A stretch of DNA of 64,000 bases from Actinomadura litoris (GTDB lineage: Bacteria; Actinomycetota; Actinomycetes; Streptosporangiales; Streptosporangiaceae): positions 1-64,000 of the forward strand of contig NZ_WOFH01000018.1 of assembly GCF_009733595.1 (NCBI RefSeq). Reading direction: 5' to 3'. The notes beneath the pieces are model-generated. The model was not told the DNA's origin and ran no database searches. It worked only from the letters and a program-made list of their open reading frames with translations. The first letter of the stretch is position 1; every line of letters begins with the position of its first letter. The position numbers were made by a program, and so were the translations under genes. This document shows positions 51,546-59,811 of this stretch, one piece after another.

Positions 51546-51965
51546 ATGACGCTGGCCAGCAGCCTCCGAGAGAACAAGGCGGTCCACACCGTGGCCGGCG
51601 CCGGCGATCTCGCGGTGGAGAAGCTTCGCGAGGTCCCGGAGCAGATGACGCGGGCGCGCGAGAACCTCGACCGCTACCAGGACCGCGCGCGCGAGGCCGC
51701 GACGCGCTACCAGGGCGACGTCCGCGGGACGGTCGGCCGGTACCGCGAGCAGGTCCGCGAGGCCGTGGGCCGCTACCGCGTCGAGGTCACCAAGGTGCAG
51801 GACCGGGTCGACACCAAGGAACTGCCCGGCGCGGCCATCGCCTACGTGACGCACGTCGGCACCCGGACGGTCGAGTTCATCGACGGGCTCGCCGAGCGCG
51901 GCAGGAAGGTCGTGCACGGCGAGGCCGCCGAGATCACCGATGGCGGGTCGTCGCGCGGCGCCTGA
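51546..51965 (+). CDS. HbhA-like protein (helical surface/lipid-binding)
   Basis: The 139-residue product is mostly heptad-like alpha helix (LREVPEQMTRARENLDRYQDRAREAATRYQGDVRG split), as in heparin-binding haemagglutinin, but lacks the long Lys/Pro/Ala tail of mycobacterial HbhA. I place it by synteny as Rv0475-like. The start is ATG 51546 with GGACGGGG upstream; ATG 51486 would overlap the XRE stop and has no ribosome-binding site. A strong terminator follows. Confidence 0.7.
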   Translation: MTLASSLRENKAVHTVAGAGDLAVEKLREVPEQMTRARENLDRYQDRAREAATRYQGDVRGTVGRYREQVREAVGRYRVEVTKVQDRVDTKELPGAAIAYVTHVGTRTVEFIDGLAERGRKVVHGEAAEITDGGSSRGA

Positions 51966-51976
51966 TCATGGCGGGC

Positions 51977-52004
51977 GGCCCGGCCGGGAACACCCGGCCG
52001 GGCC
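51977..52004 (+). terminator. Hairpin terminator after the HbhA-like gene
   Basis: GGCCCGGCCGGG / CCCGGCCGGGCC with AACA loop is a perfect 12-bp stem ending just before CCGTCGTCTTT. It likely separates the XRE-HbhA unit from the DUF2516 gene. Confidence 0.75.
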
Positions 52005-52152
52005 CCGTCGTCTTTCCAGGTGGCCGCGGCATTCCACGCGCCTCGCGGCGCCTCCCCGTCCGAGGGTGGACAAGGCCCGTAGGGTTGGGACGGTGATCCC
52101 ATGGGTGCGACGTGGAGTCGCCGTCCGAGACAGGCAGGAGCGCTGATCCCCG

Positions 52153-52515
52153 GTGGCGGACTTCAATGTGCTGGACTACTTCTTCTGGCTTCTCCTGATC
52201 ATCGCGTTCGTGATGGAGGGGTGGGCGCTGCTGGACGCGCTGACCGTGCCGGAGGGCGCGTACGCGGCGGCCGGCAAGCTCAGCAAGAAGCTGTGGCTGA
52301 TCATCTTGATCGTCGCCGCGGTGCTCGGCATCGCGCACGCGGTCGCGCCGCTCGCGCTCGGCATCAGGCCGGTGGGGCTGCTGCTCGGCATCCTGCCGGT
52401 GGCGGCGTTCATCGCGGCGGCGGTGTACCTGGCGGACGTCCGTCCGGCGGTCGCCCCGTACAAGAAGAAGAACGGCGGGCGCGGCGGCAACATGGGCCCC
52501 TACGGCCCCTGGTGA
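52153..52515 (+). CDS. DUF2516 membrane protein, Rv0476-like
   Basis: The 120-residue product has three to four hydrophobic segments (VLDYFFWLLLIIAFVMEGWALLDAL, LWLIILIVAAVLGIAHAVA, LLLGILPVAAFIAAAVYLAD) and a GGRGGNMGPYGPW tail. It matches the DUF2516 family that lies next to hbhA in mycobacteria. GTG 52153, with AGGAG 11 nt upstream. Function unknown. Confidence 0.85.
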   Translation: MADFNVLDYFFWLLLIIAFVMEGWALLDALTVPEGAYAAAGKLSKKLWLIILIVAAVLGIAHAVAPLALGIRPVGLLLGILPVAAFIAAAVYLADVRPAVAPYKKKNGGRGGNMGPYGPW

Positions 52516-52632
52516 CCGCGAGGCGCACCACCCGGCTCGAACCGGACGACCAGGACCCGCGCGAACGGGAGGCCGCCGTCCCGGCGCCCGCGCGTCGGGA
52601 TCTCCGAACGGCCGCGAGCCCGGCGCGCGGCT

Positions 52633-53118
52633 TCACAGCGGGCGCAGGTCCTCGATCGTGACGCCGTGCCGCTCGGCCAGCCGCCGGGCGATCAGCGAGC
52701 GGTGGCACGCCTCGGGGTCGCGCTCGACGCAGAACAGCGCGGCCCTCCCGCCGTCCGGCCGCGCCGACAGGACCGGCCCGAGGTCGGCGGCGTCGAGGAT
52801 CTCGGCGGTGTAGCGGCGGATGTAGTCGGCCGCCAGCGCGCGGCGCGAGCGCCTGCCGACCCCGTGGCGGTCGTCCTCGGCGTACTGGAGCCGGCGCAGC
52901 TCGGTGGTCGGGGCGAGTTCGGGGTGGTGCTCGTAGGCGATCCGGGCCTGGGCGAGGGCGGCCTGGAGCCGGCGCGAGTTCGCCCAGGCGTACTCGGGGC
53001 CGCGGACGCCGCGGCGCTGGCGGACGTCGAGCAGCAGGCGGACGTCCGCCTCCCGCAGCCGCCGCAGGAAGGACTCGCCGTCGAAGCCGTAGACGCCGAT
53101 CGTCACCATCGTGCGCAT
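52633..53118 (-). CDS. DUF488-family protein
   Basis: The 161-residue product opens VTIGVYGFDGESFLRRL and has LLDVRQRRG, AYEHHPELAPTTELR, CVERDPEACHRSLIARRL. These are the DUF488 hallmarks (family of unknown enzyme, often near DNA-repair or redox genes), with the closing Cys-His pair. ATG 53118 has GGTGAGG upstream. Followed on the same strand, after 96 bp from its own start, by the TetR gene region. Confidence 0.85.
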   Translation of the reverse strand: MRTMVTIGVYGFDGESFLRRLREADVRLLLDVRQRRGVRGPEYAWANSRRLQAALAQARIAYEHHPELAPTTELRRLQYAEDDRHGVGRRSRRALAADYIRRYTAEILDAADLGPVLSARPDGGRAALFCVERDPEACHRSLIARRLAERHGVTIEDLRPL

Positions 53119-53214
53119 CGCCTCACCCCCGGTTCGGTGGCCGGTGTCTTTGCTGGTCATGCGACCAGCCTCGCAACGAAACACGACATCCTGTGTCGTG
53201 TATCCCGATCGGGT

Positions 53215-53865
53215 TCACGGGCGGACGAGGGTCTCCACCGAGGCTAGGCCGTTCTCCACGACGCGGGTCGCCCGGTCGAGCGCCGTCCGCATGGAGGCCG
53301 GGCCGTGGCCGTGGCGCCGGCAGTGGACGATGACCGCCCGCATCCCGCCGACCGCGACGCCCGCCGAGGCGACCGCGTCGATCTCGTCCATGCCGGGGCA
53401 CAGCTCGCGCAGCAGGTTCTCGACGGCCTCCTGGGCGGCGGTCAGGCGTCGCAGCGCGCGCGCCTGCAACCCGGGGTGCTCCAGGACGAGCCCTGTCCGG
53501 ACCGATCCGTATTCGCCGTGCTCGCCGACGATCGCCTCCAGGACGTCCACGACGCCGCGCCGGATCGTCTCCAGGGGCGATTCGCCCGGCGTCCCGCGCA
53601 GGCGCTCGGCGACCTCCGCGAGCCGGTCGTCGACCTCGGCGAATACCACGTCCTCCTTGCTCGGGAAGTAGCCGAAGAACGTGCGCGGGGACACCTCGGC
53701 CGCGGCGGCGATGTCGGCGATCGTGGTCTCCTCGTAGCCGCGCTCGGCGAACAGGCGGAGCGCGGCGGCGGCGATGGCGCGGCGGGTGCGCTGCTTCTTC
53801 AGCTCCCTGAGCCCCTGCTCGGGGCCGGTTCCGGGCTCGCGTCGCGGGGCCGGCCGCTCGTCCAT
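53215..53865 (-). CDS. TetR-family regulator
   Basis: The 216-residue protein has the helix-turn-helix (AIAAAALRLFAERGYEETTIADIAAAAEVSPRTFFGYFPSKEDVV split) and a typical TetR ligand domain. ATG 53865 lies 7 nt after TAATCT, so the mRNA seems leaderless; ATG 53898 would extend it. A short dyad (TGCAA-AG-TTGCA, 53886-53897) upstream may be its operator. Target unknown; the PadR gene is divergent. Confidence 0.85.
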   Translation of the reverse strand: MDERPAPRREPGTGPEQGLRELKKQRTRRAIAAAALRLFAERGYEETTIADIAAAAEVSPRTFFGYFPSKEDVVFAEVDDRLAEVAERLRGTPGESPLETIRRGVVDVLEAIVGEHGEYGSVRTGLVLEHPGLQARALRRLTAAQEAVENLLRELCPGMDEIDAVASAGVAVGGMRAVIVHCRRHGHGPASMRTALDRATRVVENGLASVETLVRP

Positions 53866-53909
53866 GCGGCGAAGATTACCATGAGTGCAAAGTTGCAATC
53901 ACTGCATAC

Positions 53910-53943
53910 TTGCTACAGTCAGATGATCGATATATAAAGATCG
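53910..53943 (+). promoter_or_regulatory. padR promoter with AT-rich operator-like dyad
   Basis: TTGCTA (53910-53915), 17 nt, TATAAA (53933-53938) places the start at ATG 53945, so the transcript would be leaderless. CGAT...ATCG (53928-53943) and the heptamer GATATAT (53929-53935) overlap the -10, as expected for autoregulation. Confidence 0.6.
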
Positions 53944-53944
53944 C

Positions 53945-54310
53945 ATGAGCAAGATGATGCAGGAACCGACGTTCCTGATCCTGACCGCGCTCGCGGACGC
54001 CGCCCAGCACGGCTACGGGATCATCGCCGACGTCGAGCGGATCTCCGCGGGCCGCACCAGGCTCCGCGCCGGCACCCTCTACGCCGCCCTCGACCGGCTC
54101 CGGTCCGAAGGGCTGGTCGCCCCCGACCGGGAAGAGGTCGTGGACGGCCGGCTGCGCCGCTACTACCGGCTCACCGACGAGGGCGCCGCCGCGCTCGCCG
54201 CCGAGGTCGAGGCCCTGCGCCGCCGCACGGAGGTCGCCGCCCGCCGCCTCGCCGCCCTCCCGCGCCTGCGCGGCGGCGGCGCCCCCGCGTTCGACGGGGG
54301 GCCGCGTTGA
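53945..54310 (+). CDS. PadR-family regulator
   Basis: The 121-residue protein has the PadR winged helix (FLILTALADAAQHGYGIIADVERISAGRTRLRAGTLYAALDRL split) and RRYYRLTDEGAAALAAEVEALRRR. It starts at ATG 53945. Its last codons overlap the next gene (TTGA), as is common for PadR regulators with a membrane partner gene. Confidence 0.92.
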   Translation: MSKMMQEPTFLILTALADAAQHGYGIIADVERISAGRTRLRAGTLYAALDRLRSEGLVAPDREEVVDGRLRRYYRLTDEGAAALAAEVEALRRRTEVAARRLAALPRLRGGGAPAFDGGPR

Positions 54311-55368
54311 GCGCCCTGGAGAGCCGCTACCGGCGCCTGCTCGCCTGCTATCCGGCCGATCACCGCGCGGAGCACGGGGAGGAGATGCTGGACGTCCTGC
54401 TGTCCGCCGCGAGGCCCGGTCAGCGGCGTCCCTCCGCCGCCGACGCCGCCGACCTGCTCTACGGCGCCCTCCGGATCCGCCTGCGCCATCTGGCCGCGGG
54501 CGAGGGCGGGTCGCCGTGGCCGGGGGCGTTCTCCATCACCGGGTTCCTGGCGGTGTGCCTGCTGCTGGCCGACGGGCTCCGGTTCGCGGTCAACGTGCCC
54601 TACTGGGTCACCGTCCTTCCGGAGCCGCCGGACACGGGCGGCTCCCTGCCCCGGACGGTCGCCCTCCACTTCGGCACGGCTCCCTACTGGCTCGCCTGGG
54701 TCGTCATCGCACTGCTCCTCTGGCGTGGACGACGGCGCGCGGCCACGATCGGCGCCTGCGCGGTCACCGCCGCGCAGATCGCGTTCGCCCTGTACGGGAC
54801 GTCCGCCTACGACCGTCCGTGGGCGTGGCTCGGGACGTCGCTGGCGGGCCCCCCGCTGGCGCTCGCCGTGCTGGCCACCGCCTCGCTCCTCCTCTCCCCG
54901 GGGCCCGCGCATGGAGCGCGCCTCCTGGGACGCCGCCACGTCCTCGGCGCGGGCGCCGTCGCCGCCGCCCTCGTCGCGTTCTCCACGACCCCGCTGTTCA
55001 GCCTCCTGCTCCGAGGCGACCTCGACTTCGAGGAGATGGTCTCCATGGACGTCGACCGCCTGATCACCTACTCGTGGACCTGGGACCTGCTCCAGAACTC
55101 CGTCGTGCGGCTCGCCGCCGTCCTGGTCACGGCGGGGCTGGCGCGCACCGCCCAGGGGCGCCGAGCCTGGGCGCTCCTCGCGGTCGCCGTGGCGCCGCTG
55201 CTCGTCCGCGTGGACCTCGTTCCGGATGGGCTGTTCGGCGAGTCCGAGGCGGTCTTCCGGCTGGTGGCGGAGGGGGCGCTCGGCTTCGCCCTGGCGATGC
55301 TGTGCGTCCGGGGCGTGGAGCTTCCCTCCAGGGCGCGAGCACGGCGACACGGGAGGCCCCCGGCCTGA
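54307..55368 (+). CDS. PadR-associated multi-span membrane protein
   Basis: The 353-residue product has an N-terminal helical segment (SRYRRLLACYPADHRAEHGEEMLDVLLSAARPGQRRP) common in PadR-linked membrane proteins and about seven hydrophobic helices. Start is TTG 54307 overlapping the padR stop. It resembles PadR-coupled permease-like proteins of actinomycetes, but no transport substrate is evident. Confidence 0.8.
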   Translation: MSALESRYRRLLACYPADHRAEHGEEMLDVLLSAARPGQRRPSAADAADLLYGALRIRLRHLAAGEGGSPWPGAFSITGFLAVCLLLADGLRFAVNVPYWVTVLPEPPDTGGSLPRTVALHFGTAPYWLAWVVIALLLWRGRRRAATIGACAVTAAQIAFALYGTSAYDRPWAWLGTSLAGPPLALAVLATASLLLSPGPAHGARLLGRRHVLGAGAVAAALVAFSTTPLFSLLLRGDLDFEEMVSMDVDRLITYSWTWDLLQNSVVRLAAVLVTAGLARTAQGRRAWALLAVAVAPLLVRVDLVPDGLFGESEAVFRLVAEGALGFALAMLCVRGVELPSRARARRHGRPPA

Positions 55369-55375
55369 TCGCGGC

Positions 55376-55417
55376 TTGACAGGTGGGGCGCGTGGTGCAC
55401 AAGATATATGTATATGC
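55376..55417 (+). promoter_or_regulatory. Promoter with TTGACA and PadR-like AT-rich site before the epimerase gene
   Basis: TTGACA (55376-55381), 18 nt, CAAGAT (55400-55405) is a plausible promoter. GATATAT (55403-55409) and the near-palindromic ATATATGTATAT repeat the heptamer found before padR; GTGCAC occurs at 55395 and 55429 on either side. Confidence 0.45.
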
Positions 55418-55448
55418 AGATAGTGTAAGTGCACACAAATGAGGTCTG

Positions 55449-56363
55449 ATGCGTATTTTCCTGACCGGCGCGACCGGCTACATCGGGGGCTCCATCGGCG
55501 TCCGGCTCGTCGCCGAGGGGCACACGGTCACCGGGCTGGCCCGCTCGGCGGCAGGGGCGGACGCGCTCCGCCGGATCGGGATCGAACCGGTCGCGGGGAC
55601 GCTCGACGACGGCGACGTGCTCGCGCGCGCCGCGTCCGAGGCCGACGCGGTGGTCAACGCGGCCGACAGCGACCACGCCGGGGCGGTCGAGGCGTTCGTC
55701 GAGGCGCTCCAGGGCTCCGGCAAGCCGCTGCTGCACACCAGCGGGTCCAGCATCGTCGGGGACGACGCGCGGGGCGAGGCGTCCGACCGGGTCTGGACCG
55801 AGGAGGAGGTGCTGGCCCCCGGCTGGCGGCCGTCGCCGGACAAGGCCGCCCGGGTGGCCATCGACCGCCGGGTGCTGGGCGCCGCCGACCACGGCGTGCG
55901 GTCGGTGGTGCTGTGCAACACGCTGATCTACGGGCACGGACGCGGGGTCGCGCGGGACAGCGTCCAGATCCCGCTGCTCGTGCGGCAGGCCGAGAGCACC
56001 GGTGTCGCCCGGCACATCGGTCCCGGGGCCAACATCTGGTCGACCGTCCATGTCGATGACGTCGTGGAGCTCTATGTGCGGGCGCTGGAGGGAGCCCCCG
56101 CCGGTTCGTTCTACTTCGTCGAGAGCGGCGAGGCGTCCTTCAAGGCGATCACGGACGCCATCGCGGGCGCTCTCGGCCAGGAGCCCGCCCGGCCCTGGGA
56201 CATCGACTCCGCTATCGCCGCCTGGGGCTACGAACCGGCCGTCTACGCGCTCGGCTCCAACAGCCGCGTCCGCGACGCCGCCGCCCGCGCCGATCTGGAC
56301 TGGCGGCCCGAGCACGCGTCCGTCACCGACTGGATCCGGCGCGAGCTCGTCCGCGGCGCCTGA
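55449..56363 (+). CDS. NAD-dependent epimerase/dehydratase family protein
   Basis: The 304-residue product has the NAD-binding loop LTGATGYIGGSIGVRL, NAADSDHAG and SGSSIVGDD, and a late DDVVELYVRALE. The usual YxxxK is replaced: the region reads SPDKAARVAIDRRVL, so catalytic detail is unclear. Such proteins often act as reductases on nucleoside sugars, flavonoids or quinones. GAGG 5 nt before ATG 55449. A PadR-type site upstream suggests shared control. Confidence 0.8.
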   Translation: MRIFLTGATGYIGGSIGVRLVAEGHTVTGLARSAAGADALRRIGIEPVAGTLDDGDVLARAASEADAVVNAADSDHAGAVEAFVEALQGSGKPLLHTSGSSIVGDDARGEASDRVWTEEEVLAPGWRPSPDKAARVAIDRRVLGAADHGVRSVVLCNTLIYGHGRGVARDSVQIPLLVRQAESTGVARHIGPGANIWSTVHVDDVVELYVRALEGAPAGSFYFVESGEASFKAITDAIAGALGQEPARPWDIDSAIAAWGYEPAVYALGSNSRVRDAAARADLDWRPEHASVTDWIRRELVRGA

Positions 56364-56374
56364 AAGGCCCACGC

Positions 56375-56428
56375 GCCGGGCCCGTCCCCCCGGCTCTCCC
56401 GCGGGGTGGAGACGGAGACGGGCCCGGC
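56375..56428. terminator. Long inverted repeat after the epimerase gene
   Basis: GCCGGGCCCGTC (56375-56386) and GACGGGCCCGGC (56417-56428) are perfect 12-bp arms around a 30-nt loop, in the convergent gap. A smaller CGCCCGG...CCGGGCG hairpin follows near 56450. Probably ends transcription from both sides. Confidence 0.5.
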
Positions 56429-56515
56429 GGCCCAACCGCCGGCGTATTGAACGCCCGGTATTCGCCGGGCGGGGCCGCTCGGATCAGGGTTCGCGCGGGC
56501 TTGGCCGGATGCGGC

Positions 56516-57004
56516 CTAGTACATGAGCGGTTCCGCGCCGTCCAGGGCGACCGGCTTCAGGGCCGGGCCGTCCTCGTGGTGGCGCAGGTGGCAGGTCAGG
56601 CACGGCGGCGCGCCCCGGTGCCCGACCGCGCGCCGCCGCAGCCAGCCGAGCAGCTGGGCGAGCTGGTCCCGATCGTCGGGGTGAAGGACCTGGCGCGAGG
56701 TCAGCGCCCAGTTCGCGTCCCGCGGCCCCTCGCGGCGGACGAGTCCGGAGAACAGCGCCCCGCCGATCCGGGGGTCGGCCGCGCCGCGTCCCGCCAGCAG
56801 GGGGAGGTGCTCCACCGTCCAGAGCGCCTCGGGGAGGGGCTCGCCCTCGTCGTCGGCCGTGACGACGGGAAGGCCGTCGGTGACGATGGCGAACCGGTCC
56901 GGCTCCGGGCCGAGTCCGAGGTGCCAGCGCAGTTCGGCCAGCTCCGCTTCGGGGAGGTCCGCGGGAAGCTCCGCGACGAGCAGCATTTCGTACAGGTCCG
57001 CCAT
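56516..57004 (-). CDS. Conserved-looking hypothetical protein with CxxC motif
   Basis: From ATG 57004 the 162-residue product begins MADLYEMLLVAELPADLPEA and ends with CLTCHLRHHEDGPALKPVALDGAEPLMY (split), holding CxxC and His-rich residues that might bind metal. The frame runs to the family-like end without interruption, and the codon use is that of a gene. No family is recognised. ATG 57070 would be an N-terminal extension. Confidence 0.6.
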   Translation of the reverse strand: MADLYEMLLVAELPADLPEAELAELRWHLGLGPEPDRFAIVTDGLPVVTADDEGEPLPEALWTVEHLPLLAGRGAADPRIGGALFSGLVRREGPRDANWALTSRQVLHPDDRDQLAQLLGWLRRRAVGHRGAPPCLTCHLRHHEDGPALKPVALDGAEPLMY

Positions 57005-57077
57005 GCCGGGCCATGGTAGGCGGGGGAGCGGTGTGCCGGGGCTTGGCTGCCGACCGTGGTCCCGGCACACCGCCGGC

Positions 57078-57962
57078 TCAGGGGGAGCGGGGCTGCCGCT
57101 GGAACAGCACGTACAGCCACGTCATGGACGGGACGAGGATCAGCGCGCCCACGCCCAGCGCGATGAAGACGGCGCGCAGGACGGCGTCCTGCGCGGCGGC
57201 GCCGTCCAGGTCCAGGCCGGACATCTCGGCCGCGCCCCACAGCACGGTCACGACGGCCAGCCCGCCCGTCACGCGGACGGACAGGTACGCGCGGCGCAGC
57301 AGCAGGACGAGTGACACCGTCCCCGCGAGGGCCGACAGCCAGATCATCGGGGACCGCACGCCCAGCGCGGCGGCGCCGGGCAGGGCGAACAGGCCGACGG
57401 CGGCGCCGGAGAGCAGGGCGTAGCCGCGGAAGCGCAGCGAGGCGTCGTTGTCGCCGAGGCGCCGGGCGTCCCAGATCAGGTAGACGGCGGCGAGGTAGGC
57501 GCACAGGGCGGTGGTGAGGACGCCGCCGTACAGCCCGGTGGGGCTCAGCCAGGACGAGCCGCCCGTGGCGACGACCGCCGCGACCGAGCCCAGGCAGTAC
57601 GGGGTCAGGACGGAGGAGACGCCGAACAGCCACGGGTACCAGCGCTGGTCGGGGTCGGCCTTGCTGAACACGAACGTGCTGCCCCGGGCGACGATGCCGA
57701 GCGCGGCGAGCGACAGCGGCACCCAGTGCGCGGACATGACGTCCGCGAAGACGGGCGGGAACGCGGTCCAGGTCATGACCATCACGAAGATCAGCCAGAC
57801 GTGGTTGGCCTCCCAGAGCGGGCCCATGGCGTGCTCGATGACGTCCTTGTCGGCGCGGCGGCGGGACACCAGGTGCCAGAGCCCGGCGCCGAAGTCCGCG
57901 CCGCCGAACAGCAGGTAGGCGGAGAGCCCGGCGAGGATGAGGGCGATCGCGGCGTCGGTCAC
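57078..57962 (-). CDS. cydB: Cytochrome bd ubiquinol oxidase subunit II
   Basis: The 294-residue membrane protein has the subunit II signature GADFGAGLWHLVSRR, PLWEANHVWLIFVMVMTWTAFPPVFA and about eight hydrophobic helices. It forms the heme-bd oxidase with CydA. GTG 57962 overlaps the cydA stop (GTGA), so the pair is one transcript. No cydDC or cydX is visible. Confidence 0.92.
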   Translation of the reverse strand: MTDAAIALILAGLSAYLLFGGADFGAGLWHLVSRRRADKDVIEHAMGPLWEANHVWLIFVMVMTWTAFPPVFADVMSAHWVPLSLAALGIVARGSTFVFSKADPDQRWYPWLFGVSSVLTPYCLGSVAAVVATGGSSWLSPTGLYGGVLTTALCAYLAAVYLIWDARRLGDNDASLRFRGYALLSGAAVGLFALPGAAALGVRSPMIWLSALAGTVSLVLLLRRAYLSVRVTGGLAVVTVLWGAAEMSGLDLDGAAAQDAVLRAVFIALGVGALILVPSMTWLYVLFQRQPRSP

Positions 57963-59335
57963 GGTGCGGGCTCCAGTTCCGGTTCGTCGGACGGGGCGGC
58001 GACGGGGGGCGTGTGGCGCATGCGGCGCAGGACGCTGATCGTCGCGGCGGTGAGGACGGCGTAGACCACGAGGACGATGTAGAGCCCGTAGCGCAGGCCC
58101 GGGTTGGGGTTGATCGCCTCCTCGGTGCGCATCACGCCGTAGACGATCCAGGGCTGCCGCCCGACCTCCGTGGTCGTCCATCCGGCCTCCATGGCGACGG
58201 CGGCCAGCACGCCCGCCGTCGCGGCGACGCGCAGGAACCAGGGGCGCCAGGGCAGGCCGGGCGAGTGGTGGCGGCGCCACCAGGCGAAACCCCACCAGGT
58301 CGCGAGGGCCAGCAGCAGGACGCCGATCGTGATCATGATCTCGAAGGAGGTCTGGACGACCTCGGCGGGCGGGCGGTCGTCCACCGGGATCGAGTCCATG
58401 CCGCGCATGGTCGCGTGCGCGTCGAACCTCAACATCAGCGAGAGGGCGTTCGGGACCTCGAAGACCGCGAACCGGAACGGCTGCCCGGCCTGGGTGTGCT
58501 CGACGCCCTCCATGGCGGCGAACTTGGCGGGCTGGTTGTCGGCGACGAACCGGACCGCCCAGTCGCCCACGATCACCTGGAGCGGGGCGCAGACCGCGCC
58601 GAGCGAGAACGGGATGGCGAACCCGATCCGGTTGTAGCGGTCGTCGCGTCCGGCCTTGCGGTCGCGCAGGAGGCCGACCGCGTAGACCGAGGCGACGATG
58701 AACCCGCAGACCATGAGCGAGGCCAGGATCAGGTGCACGGCCTGGACGGGCGTCGCCGGGTTGAACATCGCGGCGAGCGGGTCCACGTCGGTGACCTCGC
58801 CGTCGACGAGCTTGAACCCGCGCGGCTGGTTCATCCAGGAGTTCACGGTGAGGACGAACGCCGCCGACAGCAGCCCGGCGATCACGACGGGGACGCCGGT
58901 GAGGAAGTGGGCGCGCGGGGACAGCCGGTCCCAGCCGTAGAGGTAGACGCCCATGAAGATCGCCTCGATGAAGAAGGCGATGCCCTCCAGCGCGAACGAG
59001 GTGCCGAAGACCTGCCCGTACTTGTCCATGAAGCCGGGCCAGAGGGTGCCCATCTCGAACGACAGGACCGTCCCTGACACCGCGCCGACCGCGAACAGCA
59101 CGCCCGCCGCCTTCATCCAGCGGCGCGCGAGTTCGGCGTAGACGGCGTCGCCCGTGCGCAGTGAGCGCCACTCGGCGAGCAGGGTGATCGCGGGGAGTCC
59201 GATCCCGATGGAGGCCAGCACGATGTGGAAGCCCAGTGTGAAGGCCATCTGCTGGCGGGCGGCCATGTAGTCGGCCGGGGACGCGGCACCCGCGTGGGGG
59301 GCGACCGCGTCGGTGAGGAGCGCGACGGTGCTCAT
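57959..59335 (-). CDS. cydA: Cytochrome bd ubiquinol oxidase subunit I
   Basis: The 458-residue subunit reduces O2 to water with quinol electrons. It has AARQQMAFTLGFHIVLASIGIGLP with His37 as a heme ligand, NSWMNQPRGF, and GRQPWIVYGVMRT, the conserved quinol-site motif. The Q-loop is short, and the 458-residue length and sequence fit the short-loop/CIO-like bd group. The divergent blaI gene and three palindromes (59346-59385) lie directly upstream. Confidence 0.92.
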   Translation of the reverse strand: MSTVALLTDAVAPHAGAASPADYMAARQQMAFTLGFHIVLASIGIGLPAITLLAEWRSLRTGDAVYAELARRWMKAAGVLFAVGAVSGTVLSFEMGTLWPGFMDKYGQVFGTSFALEGIAFFIEAIFMGVYLYGWDRLSPRAHFLTGVPVVIAGLLSAAFVLTVNSWMNQPRGFKLVDGEVTDVDPLAAMFNPATPVQAVHLILASLMVCGFIVASVYAVGLLRDRKAGRDDRYNRIGFAIPFSLGAVCAPLQVIVGDWAVRFVADNQPAKFAAMEGVEHTQAGQPFRFAVFEVPNALSLMLRFDAHATMRGMDSIPVDDRPPAEVVQTSFEIMITIGVLLLALATWWGFAWWRRHHSPGLPWRPWFLRVAATAGVLAAVAMEAGWTTTEVGRQPWIVYGVMRTEEAINPNPGLRYGLYIVLVVYAVLTAATISVLRRMRHTPPVAAPSDEPELEPAP

Positions 59336-59345
59336 ACGACCAAAC

Positions 59346-59385
59346 GTAGTACTACGAGCTGTAGTACTAAAGCTTGTAGTACTAC
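59346..59385. promoter_or_regulatory. Three BlaI-type palindromes at 15-bp spacing between cydA and blaI
   Basis: GTAGTACTAC at 59346-59355, GTAGTACTAA at 59361-59370 and GTAGTACTAC at 59376-59385. The spacing between starts is 15 bp. BlaI operators are known with TACTACA/TGTAGTA halves, and these fit that consensus. The array sits 11 bp upstream of the cydA start. Confidence 0.85.
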
Positions 59386-59414
59386 CTGCCGTGGTGACAT
59401 GCCTCTCAATCGGT

Positions 59415-59420
59415 TACCCT
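59415..59420 (+). promoter_or_regulatory. -10 box for leaderless blaI
   Basis: TACCCT ends 7 nt before GTG 59428, and there is no ribosome-binding site. This is the expected distance from -10 to +1. Confidence 0.5.
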
Positions 59421-59427
59421 GGCTTGC

Positions 59428-59811
59428 GTGAAGGGTCTCGGAGAGCTTGAACGCACGGTCATGGAGGTTCTGTGGGCGCGGGAGGACGCCGGTGTCCAGG
59501 CGGCCACGGCCCGCGATGTGAGCCGTGCGCTCGCCGGTGACCGGGACCTCGCGCACACCACGGTCATGACCGTGCTCGACCGGCTCGCCAAGAAGGGCTT
59601 CCTGGAACGGGAGCGCGACGGCCGGGCCTGGCGCTATCAACCCGTCGCCAGCCGCGAGGGGTATGTGACCGAGCTGATGCTCGGCGCGCTGAACGAGACC
59701 GGCGACCGCGACGCGGCGCTGGCCCACTTCGTCCGCTCGGTGTCGAGCGACGAGATCGACGTCATCCGCGAGGCCCTCGCCGGGCTCACAGGCAAGGAAC
59801 ATCCGGTATGA
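59428..59811 (+). CDS. blaI: BlaI/MecI-family repressor
   Basis: The 127-residue protein starts LGELERTVMEVLWA and has the BlaI winged helix (TVMTVLDRLAKKGFLERERDGRAWRY split), followed by the dimerisation tail. It pairs with the M56 peptidase next (ATGA overlap). The palindromes upstream indicate control of cydAB and itself. In Mycobacterium tuberculosis a BlaI regulator is linked with respiratory genes, which supports the reading. Confidence 0.93.
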   Translation: MKGLGELERTVMEVLWAREDAGVQAATARDVSRALAGDRDLAHTTVMTVLDRLAKKGFLERERDGRAWRYQPVASREGYVTELMLGALNETGDRDAALAHFVRSVSSDEIDVIREALAGLTGKEHPV

